Source of the DNA: Streptomyces olivochromogenes
GTDB taxonomy: Bacteria > Actinomycetota > Actinomycetes > Streptomycetales > Streptomycetaceae
Length of the DNA: 34,702 nt
NCBI RefSeq assembly: GCF_021538895.1
Contig: NZ_JADDRL010000097.1
Span: forward strand, 1-34,702
Direction of reading: 5' to 3'
Below, piece after piece: positions 23,458 to 33,479 of the stretch. How positions within the stretch are numbered: the first letter of the stretch is position 1; each line of letters begins with the position of its first letter. The notes beneath the pieces were generated by a model. The model did no database searches. It saw only the letters and a program-made list of their open reading frames with translations, and was not told the DNA's origin. The position numbers and the translations under genes are program-made.

Positions 23458-23958
23458 TCACCCCGGCCCCCGCTCCGGTAACGCCTCCTCCCGCGCCGCC
23501 AGCTTGCGGAGCATCTCGCGGACCCGGTCGCGGGACTCGTCCGCCGCGTCGATCGCCTCCATGCACTGCCAGTACGTCCCCTCGTCGGCCGCGCCGCTGG
23601 CTATGCCGACGAGGGCGATGCCGACCTCGGCGAGCAGGCCGCCCAGGCACAGGAGGGCGTGGCGGGCGTCGTCCAGTTCGGTGAGCTGGGCGGCGAGCAG
23701 GTCCCTCTGGTCGAGTTCCGGGGTGTCCAGGACGCCACAGCCCCGGCCCGCCAGCTCGGTCAGACCCAGCGCCTCGCCGCGCAGCTCCGGCGGGCCGGAG
23801 ACGGCCAGGCGGCTGCCGATCGCTTGCGCCAGGGCCTGAGCCTGCCACACCTCCGTCAGGGTCTGAGGCACGTCGCCGCTGCCCGCCAAGGCGCGCCTGC
23901 TGGTCACGATGAGCCGCACCGCATCCATGGGCCGTCCCCGTCCGTCCGACGTGCTCAT
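23458..23958 (-). CDS. DUF6099-type protein
   Basis: A 166-residue helical protein of unknown function. It resembles, from memory, the Streptomyces family DUF6099: MDAVRLIVTSRRALAGSG, then WQAQALAQAIGSRLAVSGPPEL, and YWQCMEAIDAADESRDRVREML near the end. No catalytic motif or signal peptide is visible. GGAGGAC before ATG 23958 supports this start; the family more often begins at the in-frame ATG at 23928 (MDAVRL), which has a weaker site. It stands alone behind an AT-richer 206-base region that probably holds its promoter. Confidence 0.75.
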   Translation of the reverse strand: MSTSDGRGRPMDAVRLIVTSRRALAGSGDVPQTLTEVWQAQALAQAIGSRLAVSGPPELRGEALGLTELAGRGCGVLDTPELDQRDLLAAQLTELDDARHALLCLGGLLAEVGIALVGIASGAADEGTYWQCMEAIDAADESRDRVREMLRKLAAREEALPERGPG

Positions 23959-24164
23959 CACACGTCCTCCGCCCGAACTCCCTTGTTCATTACCCAGAGT
24001 GAGGGTCCGTGAGACAGAAAGCCAGTGGAAGACGGAAATCTGCGGACAACAATTCGGATTCGGGCGGGAATTTGACTGCGGAGCGTAATTCCGGAATGTG
24101 GCATTCCCTACGTTTTCCGGACACGCCCCCTCCCCGTGCTCTCCTCGGCCTCCGCTCCCCGCTC
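23959..24164. promoter_or_regulatory. AT-richer intergenic region with palindromes
   Basis: This stretch separates two - strand genes and is much richer in A/T than its surroundings. It contains the perfect palindrome ATTCCGGAAT (24088-24097), partly overlapping an inverted repeat GGAATG-TGG-CATTCC (24093-24107). Such a pair looks like an operator. The region likely carries the DUF6099 promoter, but I could not fix a convincing -10/-35 pair. No coding sequence is supported here. Confidence 0.4.
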
Positions 24165-24506
24165 CTACTCCTCGCCCTTCTCCGGCACCGGGAACCGCCG
24201 TTCGTTGCGGTCGATCTTGGCGTCGAGGGCGGCGAGCGGGTCGATGCCGAGCACCTCGCACAGCTGGAGCAGATAGGCGAGGACGTCGGCGACCTCGTCC
24301 GTCACGCGGCGCGCGCCGTCGGGGTCGTCCATGACGCGGGCCGACTCCTCCGGCGTCAGCCACTGGAAGATCTCGACCAGTTCGGAGGCCTCCACGCTGA
24401 GGGCGGCCACGAGGTTCTTTGGGGTGTGGAAGCGCTGCCAGTCGCGCGCGGCCGCGAACTCGGCCAGGCGGCGCTGGAGTTTCGCCACGTCCAGGTGTTC
24501 CGTCAC
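24165..24506 (-). CDS. MazG-like nucleotide pyrophosphohydrolase
   Basis: A 113-residue all-alpha NTP pyrophosphatase. The metal-binding EExxE-type region is SVEASELVEIFQWLTPEES (about 42-60), and the second acidic pair is in DEVADVLAYLLQLCEVLGID (about 75-94). It resembles the dCTPase/RS21-C6-like single-domain MazG group, which hydrolyses non-canonical or excess dNTPs. The GTG start overlaps the AAA ATPase stop as GTGA, which indicates translational coupling. The longer upstream frame is a shadow of the ATPase gene. The family call is firm; the substrate is not known. Confidence 0.86.
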   Translation of the reverse strand: MTEHLDVAKLQRRLAEFAAARDWQRFHTPKNLVAALSVEASELVEIFQWLTPEESARVMDDPDGARRVTDEVADVLAYLLQLCEVLGIDPLAALDAKIDRNERRFPVPEKGEE

Positions 24507-25729
24507 GGGTCCAGGTGTACCACCGTGACACCGGCGGCCCCGGCGGCCCCGGCGGCCCACGAGGCGTCGCTCACCGCCGCGACGAGGCGGATGTGGCCGA
24601 GCCCGCACATCCGCCCGGCGAGGCCCAGGAGTTCGGTCCGCTGCCGTCCGTCCAGGGCCCGGTCCAGGCCGTCGGTGAGGACGGTGAGCGTGCGCAGGGC
24701 GGCAGGCACCTCGTGGGGCGTGTCGACCTCCAGGACGCCGGGGCCGGTGAGCAGCACCAGGGCCAGCGCGAGGTACCTCAGCTCGCCGTCGCCGAGCCGG
24801 CCGAGCCCGGTCCGGATGCCGTCGCCCCGGTCGAGCACCGCCCGCACGGTGCCGTCGCCGAGGGGTTCGGGGACCAGGTCGGCGACGGGGCCGGCGCATC
24901 CGGCGCGCACCGCCGTGACGAGCTGCGCGTGTCGGCGTCCGCATTCCGCGCGGGTGCGCCACAGGACGTCGGCGAGGTTGTCGCAGCCGGACATGAGCCG
25001 GCCGGAGCCCAAGGGGACGGGCTCGCGCATGCCTTCGGGGCGCGGCGCGCAGGCGAAGACGGAACGCAGGGCGACCAGCGTCTGTTCGGCGGCGGCGAGC
25101 ACCCGGCGCTGCCCGTCCGTCTTGCCGGCCACGCGCAGCGGGAGCAGCGCGGTGCCGAGCCGGTCGTCCGGGAGCGGGGCGCGTGTCACCGGCGAGGATC
25201 CGGCCGTGTGCCAGGCGGCCTGTACGGCGCGCCGCCCCGGGTCGCGCAGGGCGGTCTCCAGGAGGACGACCCCGCCCGCGGTCAGCCGCTCCCCCACGAT
25301 GCGCAGTTCGGGTTCGGCCTGCACGGCGACGTCGAGCCGGACCGGGCCCTCGGGACCGTCCGTCGTGCAGCCGATCCGAAATCCGCGCCGCCGCTGGGCG
25401 TCGGGCCGTGCCCGTTCCGGCACGCAGGCCGCGGGGTCCGGGAACACCTCGGCGAGGGCCGCGCCCGAACCGAGCCGGGCGAGCGCCTCGTACGCCCGCA
25501 AGGCACTGGACTTCCCGGACCCGCTGGGCCCGGTGAGCAGCGTCAGCGGCCCCAGCGGGACCCGGACCCCGCGCAGGCCCGCGAACGCGGCCGGCCGCAG
25601 CTCGACGACGCGCGCCCGCGCCACGGCGTCCCGGCCGGGCGGGACGGCTTCGGGCGCGCCGGACTCGGGCGCCCGATCAGGCGGGACGGACACGGAAGAC
25701 GTAACGGAAGACGTAAGCGGCACGGCCAT
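24503..25729 (-). CDS. AAA-family ATPase (ABC/OLD-like)
   Basis: A 408-residue stand-alone ATPase. Walker A is GPSGSGKSS (residues 67-75). An ABC-like signature LGDGELRYLALALVLL lies near residues 308-325, and Walker B is VLEVDTPHEV shortly after; the acidic residue normally following Asp is Thr here. A C-terminal sensor-like strand VAAVSDASW is present. The N-terminus contains a duplicated TSSV from a 12-bp DNA repeat (25693-25716), and the C-terminus an AAG triplet repeat from three 9-bp units (24531-24557). It is coupled to the MazG-like gene. Its role is unknown; DNA repair or nucleotide stress is possible from the partner. Confidence 0.78.
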   Translation of the reverse strand: MAVPLTSSVTSSVSVPPDRAPESGAPEAVPPGRDAVARARVVELRPAAFAGLRGVRVPLGPLTLLTGPSGSGKSSALRAYEALARLGSGAALAEVFPDPAACVPERARPDAQRRRGFRIGCTTDGPEGPVRLDVAVQAEPELRIVGERLTAGGVVLLETALRDPGRRAVQAAWHTAGSSPVTRAPLPDDRLGTALLPLRVAGKTDGQRRVLAAAEQTLVALRSVFACAPRPEGMREPVPLGSGRLMSGCDNLADVLWRTRAECGRRHAQLVTAVRAGCAGPVADLVPEPLGDGTVRAVLDRGDGIRTGLGRLGDGELRYLALALVLLTGPGVLEVDTPHEVPAALRTLTVLTDGLDRALDGRQRTELLGLAGRMCGLGHIRLVAAVSDASWAAGAAGAAGVTVVHLDP

Positions 25730-25810
25730 GTCCGGACCGTAGGGCTCCGCCGGAAGGCGAACCGTTCCGCCCTCGCGACCTTCCTACGAACGGGGGACCG
25801 GGCTCGGGGC

Positions 25811-26200
25811 TCAGGTGCCCGACAGGCCCGCGCCCTCCATCAGGCCGCTGACCTCGGTACCGGGCGGGGTCAGGAGGAACACGTTGCGGTCGACGCGGTG
25901 CATGCCGCTCGCCAGGCCGAAGACCACGCCGGTGCTGAAGTCGAGGACGCGTTTGGCGACATCGGTCTCGGCGCCGGTGAGGTCGAGCAGGACGGGGATG
26001 CCCGCCATGAGCGTCTCGGCCACCTCGCGGGCGTCGGCGAACACATTGACCCGCAGGACGACGAAGCGGCGGCGGGTCTCGGTCACCGCTTCGGGCAGGG
26101 AGCGGTGGTTCACCGCGGACGGCCAGGCGTCCCGGCCCCGTAGCGGCACGACCTGGGCGAGCCCCTCCCACTGTTCATCGGTGGCGTCGTAACGGTTCAC
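25811..26200 (-). CDS. sepF: SepF-family cell division protein (paralogue)
   Basis: A 129-residue protein made almost entirely of the SepF fold: TRRRFVVLRVNVFADAREVAETLMAG (about 44-69 in two parts), VLLDLTGAETDVAKRVLDFSTG, and VFGLASGMHRVDRNVFLLTP. SepF anchors FtsZ to the membrane; Streptomyces encodes several paralogues. This one lacks a clear N-terminal amphipathic membrane-targeting helix and begins VNRYDATDEQWEGLAQ, so it may work with another SepF. The GTG at 26200 is chosen because GGGGGGAG lies just upstream. It is not next to ftsZ or other division genes. Confidence 0.87.
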   Translation of the reverse strand: MNRYDATDEQWEGLAQVVPLRGRDAWPSAVNHRSLPEAVTETRRRFVVLRVNVFADAREVAETLMAGIPVLLDLTGAETDVAKRVLDFSTGVVFGLASGMHRVDRNVFLLTPPGTEVSGLMEGAGLSGT

Positions 26201-26424
26201 CGGCTCCCCCCGAACTGACTCGCACTCCATGCCTGCACCAGCCAATTCTTACGCCAAGTCACCCGTTCGGCCCAACAGCGACACGAAGCGCGACAGGATC
26301 GGCGGTGCTTTCCCCGGCCTCATCGTGTGACACATGCATGGAAAAGCCTCTTCTTACCCGCCTCACACCGGACTCTTCACCTGTGTCGACGCCCCGCTCA
26401 CCGGCCGCGTTTACCGTCCGTGTC

Positions 26425-28167
26425 GTGCACTTGGCAGAAACTCAGCTGGTGACACCCGGCCGGCGGACACAGTCGGCGGTGTCCGCCGCCCCGGGCGCCC
26501 CCGCGCAGTGGCACCGCGTGCTGACGCTCCTCGCCGACGTGAGCCTGTTCATCGGGACCCGCGCGGTGTGGACGCAGGCGGCCGGCCACCGGTTCGTCGT
26601 GGCCGCCGTCATCTCCGTCTGTTACGCCGCGATCCTCGTGTCCGGCGTGCTGGCCCTGACCGTCCGCCGGGCCCTGTCCCTGGCCCGGGTCGACGTGGTG
26701 GTGCTGGTCACGGCGGTGACGCTCACCCTGTGCGCCTGGGCCATGAACCACGGCGGCGGCGACGAGTCGGCCCTCACCACCCAGGCCGCCCGGGAGCTGG
26801 TCGCCGGGCACACCGTCTACGGGCAGCCCTGGCCCTGGCTCTTCTCCGGCAAGGGCATCGCGCTCACGCCGACGATAGACGGCGGCTACGACTTCACCTA
26901 CGGATATCCACCGCTGGCCCCGCTGCTCACCGCCCCGCTGCTGTGGCTGAGCCACGGCGGCACTCCGGCGACGGCGCTGAGCACCGGCGCGCTGATCGTC
27001 GGCGCGATCGTGCTGTGGCGGATGCTGCCGGTGCCGTGGCGCTCGGCGGCGACGATGGCGTGCCTGGGCTTCGGGTTCCTGCCGTCGTACGCCCGGCTCG
27101 GCTACCCGGCGATCCTCGGCCTGGCCCTGCTGATCCCGGTGGTGGTGCGCTGGCCGCGGATCGGGCGCGGCGGGCGGCTCGGTGCCGCCGGGATCGCGCG
27201 GGCCGCGTGTCTCGGTGCGGCGTGCGCGGCGCAGCAACTTCCCTGGTTCGTCGCGCCGTTCCTGCTGGCCGGGATCTACGCGGTGCGGCGCGGGGAGCTG
27301 GGCGGCCGGGCGGCCGCGGGGGTGATCCTGCGGATCGCCGGGGTCGCCGCCACCGTGTGGCTGCTGATCAACACGTACTTCATCGTGCACGAGCCCGGCA
27401 GCTGGCTGCAGGGGATCGCGCTGCCGCTGACCCAGGGGGCGGTGCTGCACGGCCAGGGTCTGGTGGACATCTCGCTGTACTTCACGAACGGCAGCGACCG
27501 TCTCGACTGGTACGGGCACGCGAGCATGCTGCTGGCGGCCGCCCTGCTGGCGCTGTTCGTGCTGTTCGTACGGCGGCTGGGCCCGGCGGCGACCGTGCTG
27601 CCCTGGTGCGCCTTCTACCTGGCGACGCGTTCCCAGGACGGCTACTACCTGATGATGACCCCGTTGTGGCTGGCGACGGCGGTCACCGCGCCCCTGTCGG
27701 AGTTCGAGCGGGCCTGGCAGCCGCGGCCGCGACCGCCGGCCGGTCCGGGGCGGCGTCCGGCCCTGGTCGCCGCGGTGGCGCTGCTGCTCGTCCCGGCGCT
27801 GACGAGCGCGGCGCTCGCGGTGACCGGGACCCCGCCGCTGCGGATGGAGGTCACCGCGGTGCGCCGGGCCTCGGCGAGCGCGGTCCGGGCGCTGACCGTG
27901 CGGGTGACCAACACGGCGGGCACCGCCCTGACCCCGCACTTCATGCTCACCACGGGCCAGGGGATGACCAGGTACTGGTCCCTCGGGCACGGCCCGGCCA
28001 CGATTCCCGCCCACACCACGACGAGCCTCGAACTCCGGGCGCCCAAGGGGAGGTTCCCCCTCCCCCGGCCGGGCGTGCGGATCCGGCTGCGCGCCTTCAC
28101 CGACGGCCCGCAGACGCTGTCGAGCCAGGACATCCGGCTGACGGGAGCGGCCGGTACCACCGGCTGA
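26425..28167 (+). CDS. Polytopic membrane protein, GT87/DUF2029-like
   Basis: A roughly 580-residue integral membrane protein with about 10-12 hydrophobic segments, for example FVVAAVISVCYAAILVSGVL and ASMLLAAALLALFVLFV. The central GGYDFTYGYPPLAPLLTAPL loop is the kind seen in GT-C glycosyltransferases of the mannosyltransferase type. The C-terminal 110 residues (from about MEVTAVRRASASAVRALTV) look like an extracytoplasmic beta domain. The start is uncertain: ATGs at 26305 and 26338 are in frame, but codons up to about 26425 use A/T third positions unlike the rest (CCT CTT CTT, TCT TCA CCT), so GTG 26425 or 26449 is favoured. No ribosome binding site is seen for any of them. Confidence 0.72.
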   Translation: MHLAETQLVTPGRRTQSAVSAAPGAPAQWHRVLTLLADVSLFIGTRAVWTQAAGHRFVVAAVISVCYAAILVSGVLALTVRRALSLARVDVVVLVTAVTLTLCAWAMNHGGGDESALTTQAARELVAGHTVYGQPWPWLFSGKGIALTPTIDGGYDFTYGYPPLAPLLTAPLLWLSHGGTPATALSTGALIVGAIVLWRMLPVPWRSAATMACLGFGFLPSYARLGYPAILGLALLIPVVVRWPRIGRGGRLGAAGIARAACLGAACAAQQLPWFVAPFLLAGIYAVRRGELGGRAAAGVILRIAGVAATVWLLINTYFIVHEPGSWLQGIALPLTQGAVLHGQGLVDISLYFTNGSDRLDWYGHASMLLAAALLALFVLFVRRLGPAATVLPWCAFYLATRSQDGYYLMMTPLWLATAVTAPLSEFERAWQPRPRPPAGPGRRPALVAAVALLLVPALTSAALAVTGTPPLRMEVTAVRRASASAVRALTVRVTNTAGTALTPHFMLTTGQGMTRYWSLGHGPATIPAHTTTSLELRAPKGRFPLPRPGVRIRLRAFTDGPQTLSSQDIRLTGAAGTTG

Positions 28168-28175
28168 CGAGGACC

Positions 28176-28209
28176 GCCCGTACCGGCCGCCGGGGCGGCC
28201 GGTACGGGC
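28176..28209. terminator. Bidirectional hairpin between convergent genes
   Basis: GCCCGTACCGGCCGCC (28176-28191) and its exact reverse complement (28194-28209) form a 16-bp stem around GG. It starts 9 bases after the membrane protein stop and 35 bases from the YceI stop, so it can serve both convergent transcripts. Confidence 0.75.
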
Positions 28210-28244
28210 CACGGCCAGGGCCGGTCCGCCCGGGTGCGCCCGGG

Positions 28245-28760
28245 TCAGGCCTGGGCGCGGGTGAACCGCAGGGCGGCGGTGACCGTCGTCAGGCCCCGGA
28301 TCATCCCCAGCTGGTTCCAGCCCATGCCGAACTCCGCGCGGTCCACGGTGAACTCCGCCTCCAGCGTGAGCGCCTCGGCGTCCGCCGACGTCACGCGCGC
28401 GGTGAGGGTGTGCGGCCGGCTGATGCCCCGGACCGTCAGCTGTCCGTCGACCTGGGCCGTGTCGCCGCCGCGGAGTTCGGCGCCGCGGACGGCGAAGGTG
28501 ATCTCCGGGTGGTTGTCGGCGTCGAAGAAGTCGGCCGAGCGCAGGTGGGTGTCGCGCTTGGCGTTCTTGGTGTCGAGCGAGGCGACGTCCAGAGTCACGG
28601 TGCCGGTGGCCGTGCCGTCGGCCGCGACCTCGCCGCGGCCGCCGACGGCGGCGAGGGTGCCCTTCACGTTGACCAGGCCCCACATCGTCCTGTGCCGCAG
28701 CGCCACGGCGGAGGCGGTCGGGTCGAGCTGCCAGATACCCGTTTCCACGGCGACGGTCAT
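28245..28760 (-). CDS. YceI family protein
   Basis: A 171-residue YceI-like lipocalin-fold protein without a signal peptide, so probably cytoplasmic. Typical segments are WQLDPTASAVALRHRTMWGLVNVKG at the start (in two parts), DVASLDTKNAKRDTHLRSADFFD in the middle, and LTVRGISRPHTLTARV toward the end. Related proteins bind polyisoprenoids or similar amphiphiles; no enzyme activity is established for this group. It diverges from a MarR regulator, and its ATG is only 24 bases from a perfect operator-like repeat, so it is probably that regulator's main target. Confidence 0.9.
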   Translation of the reverse strand: MTVAVETGIWQLDPTASAVALRHRTMWGLVNVKGTLAAVGGRGEVAADGTATGTVTLDVASLDTKNAKRDTHLRSADFFDADNHPEITFAVRGAELRGGDTAQVDGQLTVRGISRPHTLTARVTSADAEALTLEAEFTVDRAEFGMGWNQLGMIRGLTTVTAALRFTRAQA

Positions 28761-28783
28761 GGTCGTACTCCCGGATTCAGTGG

Positions 28784-28828
28784 TTCAAATTTGGATGACC
28801 TCACGCTAGCTCATCATCCAAATTTGAA
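28784..28828. promoter_or_regulatory. Twin CAAATTTG operators between yceI and marR
   Basis: TTCAAATTTGGATGA (28784-28798) and its exact reverse complement (28814-28828) flank 15 bases. Each arm contains the 8-bp palindrome CAAATTTG (28786-28793 and 28819-28826), with centres 33 bp apart, about three helical turns. Two dimers could therefore bind the same DNA face. The very A/T-rich arms in GC-rich DNA, and the position between yceI and a MarR gene, make this the likely MarR site. Confidence 0.75.
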
Positions 28829-28848
28829 CAACAGGTAGACTCGAAACC

Positions 28849-29358
28849 ATGGCCGCCCCCGACGAGCACCCTGCCGACCAGCCGGAATGCCCCTCCTTGA
28901 CGGGCAGCGGGCTGCTCCCCGACGAACTGCGCGCCTGGATGCTCCTGCTGGCCGCGACCGGCGCGGTGGAGCAGCGCCTGCGGTCCGCGGTGAAGGAGAA
29001 CCTCGACGTCTCCCACGACGAGTTCCTCATCCTGTGCCTGCTGGCCGAGCACCCGCGGGACGGCCTGCGCATGACCCGGATCGCCGACCTCCTGGGCCGC
29101 CCGAAGACCCGGCTCACCTACCAGATCGCCTGCCTCCAGCACGCCGGCCTGGTCACCCGCCAGACGGTCTGCGGCGACAAGCGGGGCGTGCAGGTCACCC
29201 TCACCGACAAGGCCCGGCGACGCCTGGAGGAGACCTCGGGGCTGCTCGCCGCGGCGGTCAAGGAGGCACTCGCCGAGTTCGTCGGACCGGAGCAGCGCGA
29301 CGCGGTGAGCGGACTGCTGCCGGGGCTCGCCGACGGGACCTGCCCCGAGGCCTGCTGA
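28849..29358 (+). CDS. MarR-family transcriptional regulator
   Basis: A 169-residue winged-helix regulator. After a short N-terminal extension (about residues 1-25) comes the dimerisation helix region. The DNA-binding core is VSHDEFLILCLLAEHP-type alpha-helical sequence, then LRMTRIADLLGRPKTRLTYQIACLQHAGLV (in two parts) with the wing VCGDKRGVQVTLTDKARRRLEE. MarR proteins usually repress their own and neighbouring genes until a small ligand or oxidant releases them. It diverges from yceI over a 15-bp inverted repeat. One internal cysteine, in the helix just before the wing, and one at the wing may be redox-active, which is speculative. Confidence 0.9.
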   Translation: MAAPDEHPADQPECPSLTGSGLLPDELRAWMLLLAATGAVEQRLRSAVKENLDVSHDEFLILCLLAEHPRDGLRMTRIADLLGRPKTRLTYQIACLQHAGLVTRQTVCGDKRGVQVTLTDKARRRLEETSGLLAAAVKEALAEFVGPEQRDAVSGLLPGLADGTCPEAC

Positions 29359-29471
29359 CGGTACGAAACGGGTCGTACGGAACCTGGGAGGCACAGGTCA
29401 CAGCCGCGGAGAGGGAAACGTCACAGCCCCCGCGCTGCTGCCGCTAAAGCGGCCTGGCCTAGCATCCGACC
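29359..29471 (+). promoter_or_regulatory. mutA upstream region; possible leaderless start
   Basis: TAGCAT (29460-29465) lies 6 bases before the mutA ATG, so transcription starting at the usual distance would begin at or next to the A of the ATG. No ribosome binding site is present, which fits leaderless mRNA. The -35 (around 29437-29442) is poor. Upstream, GTACGA-N6-TCGTAC (29361-29378) is a perfect 6-bp-arm inverted repeat right after the marR stop; it could be an operator or part of a terminator. Confidence 0.4.
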
Positions 29472-31288
29472 ATGACGGTCCTGCCTGACGACGGGCTCTC
29501 ACTGGCCGCCGAGTTCCCTGACGCGACACACGAGCAGTGGCACACCCTCGTCGAGGGCGTGCTGCGCAAGTCGGGCAAGGAAGTCTCGGGCGCGGCAGCT
29601 GAGGACGCCCTGTCCACGACGCTTGAGGACGGGCTGCGCACCCGGCCCCTGTACACCGAGCGCGACGCCGCGCCCGACCCCGGACTGCCCGGCTTCGCCC
29701 CCTTCGTGCGCGGCGGCCGCCCCGAGGGCAACACCGTGGGCGGCTGGGACGTGCGGCAGCGGCACACGGCCCTCGCCGACGGCGCGGTCCTCACCGACCT
29801 GGAGAACGGCGTCACCTCGCTGTGGCTCGCGGTCGGCGAGGGCGGCATCCGGGTCGAGTCGCTCGCCCGGGCCCTGGACGGCGTGTACCTCGACCTGGCG
29901 CCGGTCGTCCTGGACGCGGGCCGCGACGTCGAGGCGGCGGCGCGGGCACTGTTCGGGCTGTACGAGGAGAAGGGCATCGACCCCAAGGCGGTGCGCGGCA
30001 GCCTCGGCGCCGACCCGCTGGGGTACGAGGCCCGCACCGGGACCGCCCAGGACTTCGCGCCGGTGACCGCGCTCGCGCGGCGGTGCGGGGAGGAGTACCC
30101 AGGGCTGCGCGCCCTGACCGTGGACGCGCTGCCGTACCACGAGGCCGGCGGCTCGGCCGCGCAGGAGCTGGGCCTGTCCGTGGCGACCGGCGTGGCCTAC
30201 CTGCGTGAGCTGACCGAAGCCGGGCTCACCGTCGAACAGGCCTGCGGACAGCTGGAGTTCCGCTACGCGGCCACCGCCGACCAGTTCCTGACCATCGCCA
30301 AGCTGCGCGCGGCGCGCCGGCTGTGGGCGCGGGTCGCCGAGGTGTGCGGGGCGCCCGGCGCGGGCGCGCAGGTGCAGCACGCCGTCACCTCGCCGGTGAT
30401 GATGACCCGCCGCGACCCGTGGGTGAACATGCTGCGCACGACGGTGGCCACGCTGGCCGCCGGGGTCGGCGGCGCCGACGCCGTCACCGTGCTGCCGTTC
30501 GACCACGCGCTGGGCCTGCCGGACGCGTTCGCCCGCCGCATCGCCCGCAACACGTCGACGATCCTCGTCGAGGAGTCCCACCTGGCCCGGGTCATCGACC
30601 CGGCGGGCGGCTCCTGGTACGTCGAGAAGCTCACCGACGAACTCGCCGGCGCCGCCTGGGAGTACTTCCGCCACGTCGAGCGCGACGGGGGCCCGGCGGC
30701 CGCCCTGCGCTCCGGCCGGGTCCGCGACGACCTGGCGAAGACCTGGCAGGCGCGCACGACGAAGCTCGCCAAGCGGCGCGAACCCATCACCGGTGTCAGC
30801 GAGTTCCCGTTCCTCGCCGAGAAGCCCGTGGAGCGCGAGCCCGCGCCCGCGGCGCCGTCCGGCGGGCTGCCGCGGGTGCGCCGCGACGAGGCGTACGAGG
30901 CGCTGCGCGCCCGCTCCGACGCCCACCTCGCGGCCACCGGCTCCCGACCCCGCGTCTTCCTCGCCACGATCGGTTCGGCCGCCGCGTACACCGCGCGTTC
31001 GACGTTCACCGCCAACCTCTTCCAGGCGGGCGGCATCGAGCCCGTCACCGAGGGCGGTTTCGAGGACAGCGGCGCCACCGAGGCCGTGCTGTGCTCCAGC
31101 GACGCGCTGTACGAGGAGCAGGCCGAGCAGCTCGCCGCGTCCCTGAAGGCGTCGGGCGCCGGGCACGTGGCCCTCGCGGGCCGCCCCGCTGAATCCTCGG
31201 GGTATGCCGGCGTCGACTCGTACGTGTTCGCGGGCTGCGACGCCGTGGCCGTGCTGTCCGCCACCCTCGACCGCATGGGAGTGTCCTG

Positions 31289-31289
<1 letters not shown>
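29472..31289 (+). CDS. mutA: Methylmalonyl-CoA mutase, small (beta) subunit
   Basis: A 605-residue subunit of the adenosylcobalamin-dependent mutase. It has the family's barrel-like N-terminal part (LPGFAPFVRG, AVGEGGIRVESLAR, TSPVMMTRRDPWVNMLRTTV, GLPDAFARRIARNTSTILVEES, VIDPAGGSWYVEKLTDELA). Its C-terminal Rossmann part (RPRVFLATIGSAAAYTARSTF) lacks the DxHxxG cobalamin ligand motif, as is normal for the non-catalytic subunit. It pairs with MutB to convert methylmalonyl-CoA and succinyl-CoA. Its stop overlaps the mutB ATG (TGATG), favouring equal synthesis of both subunits. It may be translated from leaderless mRNA. Confidence 0.95.
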
Positions 31290-33472
<2,183 letters not shown>

Positions 33473-33479
33473 CGGCCCC

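Noticed and set aside
24009..25742. 577-codon + strand ORF opposite the MazG-like and AAA genes
   Set aside because: Antisense shadow rich in Arg/Ser/Pro without motifs. Its start lies in the A/T-rich noncoding gap.
26305..26424. N-terminal extension of the membrane protein from ATG 26305 or 26338
   Set aside because: Codons here end in A/T far more than in the rest of the gene, and no ribosome binding site is visible, so it is more likely noncoding.
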